Below are positions 10,801 through 18,321 of a DNA stretch of 64,000 nucleotides, one piece after another. Position numbers and translations under genes: made by a program. Each line of letters opens with the position of its first letter. The stretch's first letter is position 1. Location: assembly GCA_030148085.1 (NCBI GenBank), contig JASBUF010000067.1, forward strand, positions 80,794 through 144,793, written 5' to 3'. The stretch comes from Methylophaga sp. Lineage in GTDB: Bacteria; Pseudomonadota; Gammaproteobacteria; Nitrosococcales; Methylophagaceae. The notes under the pieces were generated by a model. The model had not been told where the DNA came from. It worked only from the letters and a program-made list of their open reading frames with translations, and searched no databases.

Positions 10801-10963
10801 TGGCACCAGGGAATGAGGCATTAACAACAACCGAAGGCGGCACCACCTCGGGGTATTCCGAGATAGGCAGCTTGAACATTGACAGCAAACCAGCAATAAA
10901 GATCAGCATGGACAGCACGCCAGCAAAAATCGGTCTGTCCACGAAAAACTTGGAAATATTCAT
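7811..10963 (-). CDS. RND efflux transporter permease (AcrB/HAE1 family)
   Basis: A 1050-residue hydrophobe/amphiphile efflux pump subunit, the inner-membrane proton antiporter of a tripartite drug efflux complex. It starts MNISKFFVDRPIFAGVLS, typical of the family, and has the two repeats of TM helices with large periplasmic loops. The proton-relay Asp pair lies in VVDDAIVVVEN near residue 405-412. The gene is 34 bp downstream of the adaptor gene on the same strand and shares the TetR-controlled promoter at 12247-12276. No outer-membrane channel gene of the TolC type is adjacent, so the complex probably uses one encoded elsewhere. Substrates are unknown. Confidence 0.96.
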   Translation of the reverse strand: MNISKFFVDRPIFAGVLSMLIFIAGLLSMFKLPISEYPEVVPPSVVVNASFPGANPKVIAETVARPLEEQLSGVENMLYMFSQATSDGRMTLTVTFKIGTNPDLAQQMVQNRVTQATPRLPEVTRQLGVTVVKSSPDLTMVVHLTSPDKRYDELYLRNYGLKNVKDELAKVEGVGQVRLFGSGDYAMRIWLNPEKVAERGLTATDVVNAIREQNVQVAAGLIGGAPMASPIDMQLPINAKGRLESPEEFEEIIIRAGTEGQITRLKDVARVELEASEYSLSSMLNNQPAVAIPIFQSPGANAIQISDNVRAIMADLKQRFPEGVDYEVVYDPTVFVKESIRAVIMTLLEALALVVIVVVVFLQTWRASLIPLLAVPVSIIGTFAVMHLLGFSINTLSLFGLVLAIGIVVDDAIVVVENVERNIEAGLSPLEASYQAMREVSGPIIAISLTLVAVFVPIAFVSGLTGQFYQQFAITIAISTVISAINSLTLSPALSALLLRSNDMPKDRLTKVMDFLFGWFFNWFNRSFKRASHGYSNSVAGLLRHKTISVVIYAVLLGFTAYGLNALPKGFVPAQDKQYLIGFAQLPDGASLDRTEEVIREMGRIALDEPGVANAVQFPGLSVNGFTNSPSAGIVFVPLDPFEERADPNLSATAIAGRLQAKFAQVEEAFIAIFPPPPVLGLGTTGGFKLQIEDRADMGYESLQAVVDETVGQAWQNPVLTSVYSNYKINVPQLYADLDRTKAKQLGLDVKEIFDTMQIYLGSLYINDFNQFGRTYQVIAQADSEYRNSPSDALNLKVRNNQGEMVPLGSVIEMRESYGPESAAHYNGYLAADINGNAAPGYSSGQAQDAISAILEETLPPGMVFEWTELTYQQVLSGNTAIFIFPLCLLLVFLVLAAQYESLILPLVVITIVPLSILAAVFGVWVTNGDSNIFTQISFFVLAGLASKNAILIVEFARELEINGMQTVKAAIKASRMRLRPILMTSFAFIMGVVPMVLSTGAGSEMRNDIGVTVFSGMLGVTFFGLFFTPIFYVLLRKLEGRRLYRPVEA

Positions 10964-10997
10964 CGCGTTCCTTCGTTCAGAAAGCTGCAGAAAATAG

Positions 10998-12182
10998 TTA
11001 TTCAGTCACAGCCACGTGCTGATCAGTCTCAGCCGCTTTCACTGTCACCTTGGAATTCGGACGGATATGGGACAGGCCGTTGACTATCACACGGTCCCCG
11101 ACGCTCAATCCTGATAAGACGATACGTTGTCCCTCATGATGTGCACCAAGCACAACCTCACGGTAGGTCGCGACATCATCGGCAGTCACAGCGTAAACAA
11201 ACTTCTTATCCTGATTGGTACCAACTGCACGCTCAGGCACCAGCAATACCTGCTGCTCTTGTGCTGCACCCAGATGAACATTGGCATACATACCGGGTGT
11301 TAAAGCCCCATCGGTATTCGTGAAAATCGCCCGCGCACGGATCGTACCGCTGGAAGTATCAAGGCGATTATCAAAAGAATGAATGACACCCTGATAGCTA
11401 ACACTGTCATCTGCTGCCAATGTCATTTCAACTGGCATCGGTTCACCACCCTGCTCGCGACGTACAGACTTGATATAGGTTTGCTCATCCACATCAAACT
11501 CGGCATAGAGTTTGTCTCTGGCCACAATGGTAGTCAGCACCGGCGCATTAGGTGATGTTTCGATAATATTGCCCACCGTCAATTCAGCACGACTGAGCTG
11601 GCCACTGAACGGAGCACGGATATAGCAATAGTCCAGATCCAGTTTGGCCTGTGCTAATGCACTGTTGGCTTCATCAATCGCAGCGTTGGCGACATGAAAC
11701 TCATTCTGCGCAGCATCATATACACTTTCCGATACCAGCTTTTTGCCTACCAACTGCTCGGCTCTAACGAGTTCATCTTTGGCCAATTTGGCACGTGATT
11801 TTGCTGATGCCAGTTGCGCCTCTGCACGTTTCACAACCGCCTGATAAGGACGCGGGTCAATCACAAACAGTAAGTCATCTTTTTTGACTTCCTGACCATC
11901 TTCAAACAAAACCTGCTGCAACTCGCCGCCCACCAGAGGTTTGATTTCAGCCTGATCCACGGCACTGAGACGGCCAGAGAAGCGAGTCCAAATCCGCACT
12001 TTTTCCTGTTTAATAGTCAGGACTTCAGCAACAGGTGGCGGTGGCATGTCCATCGTTGCCGTTTGCTCACTACTGACCTTGCTGACATAGATCGCCGCAG
12101 CGGCCGCACTTAAAGCCACCAGTAAAAACAGTTTGCCCCAGCCTTGCTGGCGGCGCTTAGGTGTGTGATCCAACATACTCAA
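10998..12182 (-). CDS. RND efflux periplasmic adaptor subunit
   Basis: A 394-residue membrane fusion protein. An N-terminal membrane anchor lies at about residues 16-34 with no lipobox Cys, so it is likely anchored by the uncleaved helix. Next come the biotinyl-lipoyl-like half (VKKDDLLFVIDPRPYQ), a coiled-coil hairpin (about 105-170, AEAQLASAKSRAKLAKDELV) and the second lipoyl half (YIRAPFSGQLSRAELTVGN), then beta-barrel and membrane-proximal domains. It links the permease encoded just downstream to an outer-membrane channel. It is the first gene of the efflux operon, diverging from the tetR-like gene across a 290-bp regulatory region. Confidence 0.95.
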   Translation of the reverse strand: MSMLDHTPKRRQQGWGKLFLLVALSAAAAAIYVSKVSSEQTATMDMPPPPVAEVLTIKQEKVRIWTRFSGRLSAVDQAEIKPLVGGELQQVLFEDGQEVKKDDLLFVIDPRPYQAVVKRAEAQLASAKSRAKLAKDELVRAEQLVGKKLVSESVYDAAQNEFHVANAAIDEANSALAQAKLDLDYCYIRAPFSGQLSRAELTVGNIIETSPNAPVLTTIVARDKLYAEFDVDEQTYIKSVRREQGGEPMPVEMTLAADDSVSYQGVIHSFDNRLDTSSGTIRARAIFTNTDGALTPGMYANVHLGAAQEQQVLLVPERAVGTNQDKKFVYAVTADDVATYREVVLGAHHEGQRIVLSGLSVGDRVIVNGLSHIRPNSKVTVKAAETDQHVAVTE

Positions 12183-12246
12183 TTCTCCCGCTGCGAGTTT
12201 CGGCAGCGCCGTGCTTCCATGTGTAAGGATAAAGATAAGATTGACT

Positions 12247-12276
12247 AGAATACATACCGGTCGGTATGCACGTCAA
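12247..12276 (-). promoter_or_regulatory. Efflux operon promoter with embedded TetR-type operator
   Basis: On the minus strand TTGACG (12271-12276) and TATTCT (12247-12252) form -35 and -10 elements separated by exactly 18 bp. The spacer is almost filled by a perfect inverted repeat, CATACCG-GT-CGGTATG (12253-12268). That arrangement is what a TetR-family repressor site looks like, since binding would block RNA polymerase. The adaptor gene starts 65 bp downstream at 12182. That the divergent TetR-type protein at 12473 binds here is an inference from position and symmetry. Confidence 0.8.
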
Positions 12277-12283
12277 GACAAAA

Positions 12284-12300
12284 TTAGACGATTGGTCTAA
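12284..12300. promoter_or_regulatory. Second inverted repeat in the efflux/tetR intergenic region
   Basis: TTAGAC-N5-GTCTAA is a perfect 6-bp dyad just upstream of the efflux -35 element. Its half site TTAGAC recurs immediately before the tetR start codon (12467-12472). Another short dyad, CAGAC-C-GTCTG, lies at 12423-12433. These could be sites for the local TetR protein or another regulator. The rest of the 12183-12472 interval is AT-rich and holds no other recognisable element. Confidence 0.5.
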
Positions 12301-12460
12301 TAACACCAAAAACAAGCATTATCTCAATGAATTTATTAAACTAAATTAAATTTAACTTGTCAGTAGACGATACTAGACATTAAGGTTTAATATGACAGGA
12401 CTATGACATTTTCCTGTTGATTCAGACCGTCTGGTATTTATCTTTTATAACAGGCTCACC

Positions 12461-12472
12461 TATAATTTAGAC
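12461..12472 (+). promoter_or_regulatory. tetR -10 element, probable leaderless transcript
   Basis: A perfect TATAAT occupies 12461-12466 and the ATG of the TetR-type gene begins at 12473, only six bases later. Transcription would therefore start at or next to the A of the start codon. No Shine-Dalgarno sequence is present upstream, and the -35 region is weak. The palindrome GACATGTC (12470-12477) spans the start codon and could be part of an autoregulatory site. Confidence 0.6.
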
Positions 12473-13123
12473 ATGTCCGTATCTGAAACCCGTGAAAAAT
12501 TGTTAGAGACAGCATTGACGCTGATCTGGCAAAGCAATTACAGCATTGTTGGCGTCAATGAGATCTGTAAACAGGCTGGCGTTACCAAAGGTGCCTTCTA
12601 TCACCACTTTGAATCAAAGGCGAGTCTGTTTTGTGAAGCCACGGCCTACTATTGGCAGGTCATTAAAAAAGATCTCGACACCATTTTCTCGCCGGTCAAT
12701 TCCCCCCTTGTGCAACTGGAAAACCTGATTCAGTTTTTATTCCAGGCTAAGCTCAGTGATGATAGTGTTCGCGGCTGCCCTTTCTTCAACGCTGGTGCCC
12801 AAATCGGCACTGATGATGCAAAAGTCATTGAAGCACTGAAAAACCTGTCACAAACCGCCATCACTTATAACCTTGCTTTGATTAAGTCGCTTGACGCCGG
12901 CGGTTATATGGAACGAAGCGGTGATATGGAACAACAGGCCAGACTGATGTACCACTTCATTCACGGCGTCATGAGCTATGCCTATGTTCAGCCGGATGTC
13001 GAGACCATCAAAAAGGATCTGCCTGAAGGCCTGTACCGTCTACTCGGTATCAAGCAAATGTATTGGTACAGCACTTCGCCTACCTGGGAAGCTGTGCCGA
13101 GTGTGCAGCAAGAACGCGCCTGA
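12473..13123 (+). CDS. TetR-family transcriptional regulator
   Basis: A 216-residue one-component repressor. The N-terminal helix-turn-helix is clear: TREKLLETALTLI, then VNEICKQAGVTKGAFYHHFESKASLF, where the GAFYHHF recognition-helix motif is typical of the family. The C-terminal ligand domain contains a GCPF segment with Cys near residue 102, seen in some electrophile- or aldehyde-sensing relatives such as NemR-like proteins. It diverges from the RND efflux operon and probably represses it through the dyad at 12253-12268. Its own message appears to be leaderless. The stop codon abuts the stop codon of the convergent thpR gene. Confidence 0.93.
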   Translation: MSVSETREKLLETALTLIWQSNYSIVGVNEICKQAGVTKGAFYHHFESKASLFCEATAYYWQVIKKDLDTIFSPVNSPLVQLENLIQFLFQAKLSDDSVRGCPFFNAGAQIGTDDAKVIEALKNLSQTAITYNLALIKSLDAGGYMERSGDMEQQARLMYHFIHGVMSYAYVQPDVETIKKDLPEGLYRLLGIKQMYWYSTSPTWEAVPSVQQERA

Positions 13124-13633
13124 TCAGCCTTTCAGTGGCCAGCGCGCCAACACACGGTAACGCACCCCGTGTTCCGTTGACACCGATTGCACTAGGGCAA
13201 AATCCTGTGCTGTAAAGTGGATTGGCTCAAAGACAAAATCCGGTCGCTGCTGCGCTTTTCTCGACAGGGTAATATGCGCTCTGAACGGACGCTGGTCGAG
13301 TCGGATTGGAAAGCCTTTGACCATGCGAGTAAGCTGGTTAACCAAATCATAGACCCTGTCGGGCTGACGCCGGCAGGTCAGACAGATCACTCGCGGACGC
13401 TTCCAGTAGTCCAGCTCATCAAACACCAGTTCAAGTGGCGCGGCCCGAATCTCTGCGGCTAAGCGCTCAACAGCATTTGCGATGTCATCTTCCACATTCC
13501 CCAGAAACACCAGAGTCACATGCAGGTTCTGTGGTATCAGCTTTCTCCCGGCACCATCCAGTTGCTGATTGAGACTGTCAATCTGTTCCCGTGTTGTCTC
13601 ATCGGGCCACAAGGCAAAGAACAGCCGTTTCAT
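13124..13633 (-). CDS. thpR: RNA 2',3'-cyclic phosphodiesterase
   Basis: A 169-residue member of the 2H phosphoesterase (LigT) family, which hydrolyses 2',3'-cyclic phosphate RNA ends and can ligate tRNA halves in vitro. Both HxTx motifs are present: HVTL near residue 38 and HITL near residue 121. The start at 13633 (KRLFFALWPDE follows the Met) matches family N-termini better than the in-frame GTG three codons upstream. It begins 9 bp after the diguanylate cyclase stop, so the two are likely co-transcribed. Its stop touches the stop of the convergent regulator gene with no spacer. Confidence 0.93.
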   Translation of the reverse strand: MKRLFFALWPDETTREQIDSLNQQLDGAGRKLIPQNLHVTLVFLGNVEDDIANAVERLAAEIRAAPLELVFDELDYWKRPRVICLTCRRQPDRVYDLVNQLTRMVKGFPIRLDQRPFRAHITLSRKAQQRPDFVFEPIHFTAQDFALVQSVSTEHGVRYRVLARWPLKG

Positions 13634-13642
13634 ACACCACAC

Positions 13643-15070
13643 TCAGAACACAATAGTGCGGTCCCGGCCATCATGTTTGGCCTGATATAAGGCCAAATCG
13701 GCACGTTTGATGGTTTCCTCCAGCACTTCATCATCACGGTAGTCCGTCACACCAAAACTGGCTGTTATCATCATCGTACCAAGACTGAAATCGGTCTGGC
13801 TAATTCGCAGCCGTAAATGCTCAGCTAAAGCTCTACCGCCTTTGGCATCAGTTTCCGGACACAGAATCAAAAACTCTTCTCCGCCCCAACGACCAACCAC
13901 ATCATTCTCGCGAACATTTTCGGTCAGCAGTTGAGCTAACTTTTTCAGAATTTCATCCCCCACCACATGCCCATAGCTATCATTGATACGCTTGAAATGG
14001 TCGATATCGATGATCAACAGCGAAAAGCTATGACGGTAACGCTGATAGCGCTTGAGTTCGTTTTCAAACACCTGATGCAGGTAATAGCGGTTCGGTATGC
14101 CGGTCAGGTGATCACTGTGTGACAGCGCTTCAAGCTGACGATTTACTTGCTGTAATTCACGGTTATGCCGGTTCACCATAAAGTAGTGATAGAAAAATAA
14201 AGCCAGCAACACGCTGGCACCGAGCAACATTTTCCAAATCAGGCTGTAATCAAAATGATACTGAAAGGTGAGTGACAGCCAGTTGTTGAGAATACGCTGG
14301 CGATCGGCATCGTGTGTGGCGGCAATGGCTTTGTTATAAATCGAAACCAGTTCAGGCAAGTCCTTGCGGATGCCAATGGACATCGCATAATGCTCATCCA
14401 GTACACCGTTTATTTTGATCAGCGAAATACCGTGCTTCAGAGTCTGGTAATTAATGCTCGGCACCGTATCAATAAACCCGTAGACCTTACTCTTTTCCAC
14501 CATTTTCAGACCCTGACTGGCCGTATCGACCAACAGTAAATCGATTTCAGGGTAGCGCTTACGCATGATCTCAATGCCGGCATAACCTTCTACCATGGCA
14601 AAACGCTTATCCATCAATGGCATCAGGTCAATAATGAAAGGGTTTTCCGGCTGAGTCGCCACGGCAAAGGGGTAAAAAATGAAAGGGTCGGTCACAGTAA
14701 GGTAGTGGCGCCGGCTGGCTACGTCCTGTGCGCTCGACAAGACGTCACATTTCCCCTTTTCCATATACTGCAGTGATTGCTGCCAGCTATCCGTGACCTG
14801 GATAACAACCGGCTTGTCCAGCATATCTGCCCAGAGTTGGTGAAAGTCCGACATGATGCCACTGTGTCGGTGTTGCTCATCAATGCCTTCATAGGGCATC
14901 CAGTCCGGGTCGGTGCACAAGCGGATGACCTCCACCTGTTGCAGCCAGCTCTGTTCCTGTTTTGTGAGTTCAAGTCGTGGTTCTGCTCCTGCCAATGGTA
15001 TGGCCACTACAAACAGCCACACCATCCACCACGCCTGCGCCTGATATTGTCTCTTCATCCCTGAGCACAT
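13643..15070 (-). CDS. Diguanylate cyclase with periplasmic solute-binding sensor domain
   Basis: A 475-residue membrane protein. A signal sequence (about residues 8-29) precedes a type 3 extracellular solute-binding domain (about 40-265, with IRLCTDPDWMPYE at its start), then a transmembrane helix near 278-300 and a GGDEF domain (about 320-475). The active site reads GGEEF near residue 395 and the Mg-binding DIDHFKRIND precedes it, so it should make c-di-GMP. The sensor may bind an amino acid or similar small ligand. An in-frame ATG at 15058 is an alternative start. It lies 16 bp after yaaA and probably belongs to the same transcript. Confidence 0.93.
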   Translation of the reverse strand: MCSGMKRQYQAQAWWMVWLFVVAIPLAGAEPRLELTKQEQSWLQQVEVIRLCTDPDWMPYEGIDEQHRHSGIMSDFHQLWADMLDKPVVIQVTDSWQQSLQYMEKGKCDVLSSAQDVASRRHYLTVTDPFIFYPFAVATQPENPFIIDLMPLMDKRFAMVEGYAGIEIMRKRYPEIDLLLVDTASQGLKMVEKSKVYGFIDTVPSINYQTLKHGISLIKINGVLDEHYAMSIGIRKDLPELVSIYNKAIAATHDADRQRILNNWLSLTFQYHFDYSLIWKMLLGASVLLALFFYHYFMVNRHNRELQQVNRQLEALSHSDHLTGIPNRYYLHQVFENELKRYQRYRHSFSLLIIDIDHFKRINDSYGHVVGDEILKKLAQLLTENVRENDVVGRWGGEEFLILCPETDAKGGRALAEHLRLRISQTDFSLGTMMITASFGVTDYRDDEVLEETIKRADLALYQAKHDGRDRTIVF

Positions 15071-15086
15071 AACATCACATCATGCG

Positions 15087-15857
15087 TTACTCGTGATCAC
15101 GGATGAACACCCACTCATCGGCTTTCGACATGTCTTCACTGAAACGGTAGCCTTCATAATCAAACTGTTTAAGCGCATCCGGTTCAGTCAATTTGTTATC
15201 GATGATGTAGCGGCTCATCAGGCCTCTCGCCTTTTTGGCATAGAAGCTGATCATCTTGTATTGGCCATTTTTCCAATCCTTGAATACTGGTGTAATAATC
15301 CGCGCTTTGAGTTTTTTCGCCTCAACGGCTTTGAAGTATTCATTCGATGCCAGGTTGATCAGCACACCATCCTGCAACGCCTCATCCTGTTGCAGTGAAT
15401 CGCGTAGCTTACTTCCCCAGAACGCGTAGAGATCTTTACCGCCAGTGTTATCCAGCTTGGTACCCATTTCCAAACGGTAAGGCTGAATCAAATCCAGCGG
15501 CTTCAACACACCATAGAGGCCGGAGAGGATTCGCAGATGCTGTTGCGCAAACTCGAACCCAGCCTCATCCAAACTGTCAGCATCCAAGCCGGTATAGACA
15601 TCACCTTTAAACGCCAACACGGCCTGCTTGGCATTATCGATGTTGAATGGTGTCTGCCAAGACTCGTAACGCGCCGCATTGAGGCCCGCCAACTTGTCAC
15701 TCAGCTTCATCAGGCTGGCGATATCTGCGATGCTCATCTTACGCAAGCGCTCAATCAGCTTGGCTGAGTCATCCAGATAGCGTGGTTGAGTATGGGTGGA
15801 CGTCACCGCCGTGCTCTCGAAATCCAGCGTCTTCGCTGGTGAAATCACCATCAACAT
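15087..15857 (-). CDS. yaaA: Peroxide stress protein YaaA (UPF0246)
   Basis: A 256-residue cytosolic protein beginning [15 protein letters not shown], the family signature. The Escherichia coli homologue lowers free iron and limits oxidative DNA damage under peroxide stress, and binds DNA. Conserved segments [23 protein letters not shown] and [15 protein letters not shown] [11 protein letters not shown] are all present. Length matches the family exactly. It is followed by the diguanylate cyclase and thpR on the same strand. No OxyR site could be recognised upstream. Confidence 0.96.
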   Translation of the reverse strand: MLMVISPAKTLDFESTAVTSTHTQPRYLDDSAKLIERLRKMSIADIASLMKLSDKLAGLNAARYESWQTPFNIDNAKQAVLAFKGDVYTGLDADSLDEAGFEFAQQHLRILSGLYGVLKPLDLIQPYRLEMGTKLDNTGGKDLYAFWGSKLRDSLQQDEALQDGVLINLASNEYFKAVEAKKLKARIITPVFKDWKNGQYKMISFYAKKARGLMSRYIIDNKLTEPDALKQFDYEGYRFSEDMSKADEWVFIRDHE

Positions 15858-15887
15858 GGTCGAACTTTATCCTTTCTTATTTTTTTA

Positions 15888-16271
15888 CTAATCGGAAGTG
15901 CTGCGTTTATCGCCGCCCGGTTGTCCGACATCACCCGTACTTTCGACTGACTTTTCGTAGTCAACATCATCTTCTTCAGTATCGGTATCAGTCTCATCTT
16001 CAGCCCAGCTATTGAACGGAAATGGGCGACGGTCATCGGTATACGTCAGAAACGCTACGATACGGTAGACATACTGCGTCAGATCAGACGCAAAGTCGGC
16101 AACATCGTCATTTGGCTTGCCGGTAATCAAAGCAAACAGTAGCTGAACAATCACTACAACGGTCACCAACATCATCACCAGATAGAGGATAACGGCAAAC
16201 AAGATCATGTAGAGGATCCGCATCCATTGGTTTTTATTGCTGATGTTTTGTTTGACTTGCTCGTTATCCAT
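15888..16271 (-). CDS. DUF4389 membrane protein
   Basis: A 127-residue protein with a hydrophobic segment at about residues 18-45 (MILFAVILYLVMMLVTVVVI), a partner hydrophobic segment near 60-72, and a strongly acidic tail rich in Asp and Glu. This is the DUF4389 pattern, a family of unknown function. The start at 16271 is preceded by GGGAG at proper spacing; an in-frame GTG-type extension upstream to 16358 lacks support. It lies 30 bp upstream of yaaA on the same strand. The acidic C-terminus is probably cytoplasmic. Confidence 0.85.
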   Translation of the reverse strand: MDNEQVKQNISNKNQWMRILYMILFAVILYLVMMLVTVVVIVQLLFALITGKPNDDVADFASDLTQYVYRIVAFLTYTDDRRPFPFNSWAEDETDTDTEEDDVDYEKSVESTGDVGQPGGDKRSTSD

Positions 16272-16456
16272 AAAATACTCCCTGTTGAATTTCACACTTA
16301 CTTTACCACTTCGGTCATAGTCTGTGACCACCAGCAATAAAACCTTTTTGTCACCCACCTTGTGAGGCTAACTCGCACTAAAACCCGCAGAAACTAGAGC
16401 TTGAGCACGGATTATGGGACACTTAACCGATTGTAATTGAGAACAATGAATTAAAG

Positions 16457-16981
16457 ATGAAATTATCGGCGGGGAAACTGATTACAGGCATCGATACATT
16501 CACCGAAACCAGTGGCAAAGCCGTGTCCTGGTTGGTATTGGCGATGGTTGTATTGATTGGTTACGACGTGGCGATGCGTTACCTGTTTCAACAGGGTTCG
16601 GTCGCCATGCAGGAACTGGAATGGCATTTGTTCGCCCTGCTGTTTCTGCTCGGCGGGGCTTACACACTGAAACATGACGATCATGTTCGGGTTGATATTC
16701 TGTTTAAAAGCCGCTTTGTGTCCGACCGAGGACGTGCCTGGATTAACATTCTTGGAACACTACTGTTCCTGTTTCCCTTCTGCCTACTTATTCTCATCAC
16801 CAGCTGGCCTTTTGTTGAAAATGCCTTTTATTACAACGAAGGCTCGCCCGACCCCGGCGGACTGCCCTACCGATTTATTCTCAAGGCTGCCATTCTGCTT
16901 GGCTTTTTAATGATCATGCTGCAGGGGCTGGCTGATCTGCTGAAACACGTCCAAGTCTTACTGAACAAGGAGAGCCGTTAA
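16457..16981 (+). CDS. TRAP transporter small permease (DctQ family)
   Basis: A 174-residue integral membrane protein with four predicted helices. It has the DctQ-type segment with MRYLFQQGSVAMQELEWHLF and the later HDDHVRVDI. In TRAP systems this subunit pairs with the large DctM permease to drive solute import with a sodium or proton gradient. The stop TAA overlaps the ATG of the next gene by one base, showing translational coupling. There is no DctP-type binding protein gene on either side, which is unusual for this transporter class. Confidence 0.93.
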   Translation: MKLSAGKLITGIDTFTETSGKAVSWLVLAMVVLIGYDVAMRYLFQQGSVAMQELEWHLFALLFLLGGAYTLKHDDHVRVDILFKSRFVSDRGRAWINILGTLLFLFPFCLLILITSWPFVENAFYYNEGSPDPGGLPYRFILKAAILLGFLMIMLQGLADLLKHVQVLLNKESR

Positions 16982-18288
16982 TGGAATATTGGGCTCTTGC
17001 CATGTTCGCCGTGTTGTTTCTGCTGCTTCTGGCAGGCTACCCGGTCGCATTTACTCTCGGTGCTATCGCCTTTGCCTTTGGTAGCATTTTCTTAGGTTTC
17101 GATTTCTTTAATCTGCTGCCTTTGCGGATTTGGGGCATCATGACCAACTTCACTCTATTGGCTGTGCCCCTATTCGTGTTTATGGGCGTGTTACTGGAAA
17201 AATCCGGTATCGCCGAAGATCTGCTCGACACCATGGGCCGCTTGTTCGGTAACCTGCGTGGTGGTCTGGCCATTTCTGTCGTCGTCGTCGGTGCATTATT
17301 AGCTGCGACCACCGGCGTTGTCGGCGCTTCTGTCGTCACTATGGCGGTGATTGCCCTGCCCTGTATGCTTAAACGTGGTTATGCACCATCGTTAGCCAGC
17401 GGCACCATTGCCGCCTCCGGTACATTGGGACAAATCATTCCCCCCAGCATTATTCTGATCCTGCTCGGTGACGTCATCGGTGTGCCTGTAGGGGAACTGT
17501 TTATTGCGGCCACTGTACCCGGCGCTTTGCTGATTGGCGGCTATATTCTCTATATCGTCTGGACAGCCTGGCGTAAGCCTGAAGTGGCGCCAGCAATGAA
17601 TACCCATGAAGAGTTTGATACCGGCCTTGCTCTGGCCGTTGTTAAAAGTCTGCTGCCTCCGCTGTTCCTTATTGTTGCTGTATTAGGCTCCATCTTTTTC
17701 GGTGTCGCTTCCCCCACAGAATCTGCTGCTGTGGGTGCTTTGGGTGCGATTTTTCTGGCCGCCGTTCATAAGCGTCTGAACCTCGCGAACCTGCAGGAAG
17801 CGATGCAGCGCACGACTCGCCTGACCAGCATGGTATTTATCATTTTTATCGGTGCAACCGCCTTCGGGCTAGTCTTTGTCGGCATGGGCGGTGACAAGCT
17901 GATTCTGGATATTTTCAGTAGTCTGCCCGGTGGCAAATGGACCTTCCTGATCCTCAGCATGCTGCTGATCTTCGTACTCGGATTCTTTCTCGACTTTATC
18001 GAAATCTGCTTTATCGTGGTGCCGGTGATTGCACCGGTGGCGATTCATATGGGTTTGGACCCACTCTGGTTCGCCTTGCTGATTGCTTTGAATCTGCAAA
18101 CGTCTTTCCTGACACCGCCGTTCGGCTTTTCCCTGTTTTACCTGAAAGCCAGCGCGCCACCGACATTAAAACTGCAGTCCATCTATCAGGGCATCGTGCC
18201 GTTTGTCATGGTACAAATACTGGTTTTATCGCTGATGATTGCCTTCCCGCAAGTCAGTCTGTGGCTGCCAGGCCTGATGCAAAACTAA
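16981..18288 (+). CDS. TRAP transporter large permease (DctM family)
   Basis: A 435-residue, highly hydrophobic protein of about twelve helices. Family motifs include the PLFVFMGVLLEKSGIAEDL segment and the helix-breaking GQIIPPSIILILLGDVIGV and FLTPPFGFSLFYLKA regions that form the paired hairpins. It provides the transport path for an organic acid or related solute. It is coupled to the small subunit by a one-base overlap and followed by an intrinsic terminator at 18294-18321. The convergent neighbour is a cyclase-family lipoprotein, so a functional link is possible but unproven. Confidence 0.95.
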   Translation: MEYWALAMFAVLFLLLLAGYPVAFTLGAIAFAFGSIFLGFDFFNLLPLRIWGIMTNFTLLAVPLFVFMGVLLEKSGIAEDLLDTMGRLFGNLRGGLAISVVVVGALLAATTGVVGASVVTMAVIALPCMLKRGYAPSLASGTIAASGTLGQIIPPSIILILLGDVIGVPVGELFIAATVPGALLIGGYILYIVWTAWRKPEVAPAMNTHEEFDTGLALAVVKSLLPPLFLIVAVLGSIFFGVASPTESAAVGALGAIFLAAVHKRLNLANLQEAMQRTTRLTSMVFIIFIGATAFGLVFVGMGGDKLILDIFSSLPGGKWTFLILSMLLIFVLGFFLDFIEICFIVVPVIAPVAIHMGLDPLWFALLIALNLQTSFLTPPFGFSLFYLKASAPPTLKLQSIYQGIVPFVMVQILVLSLMIAFPQVSLWLPGLMQN

Positions 18289-18293
18289 GATAG

Positions 18294-18321
18294 AAAGCCA
18301 CCTTTTTCGGGTGGCTTTTTT
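18294..18321 (+). terminator. Rho-independent terminator after the TRAP genes
   Basis: GCCACC (18297-18302) pairs with GGTGGC (18310-18315) around a 7-nt loop and is followed by six T residues. A-rich bases precede the stem, so it may also serve the convergent cyclase-family gene, whose stop overlaps its end. Confidence 0.88.
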
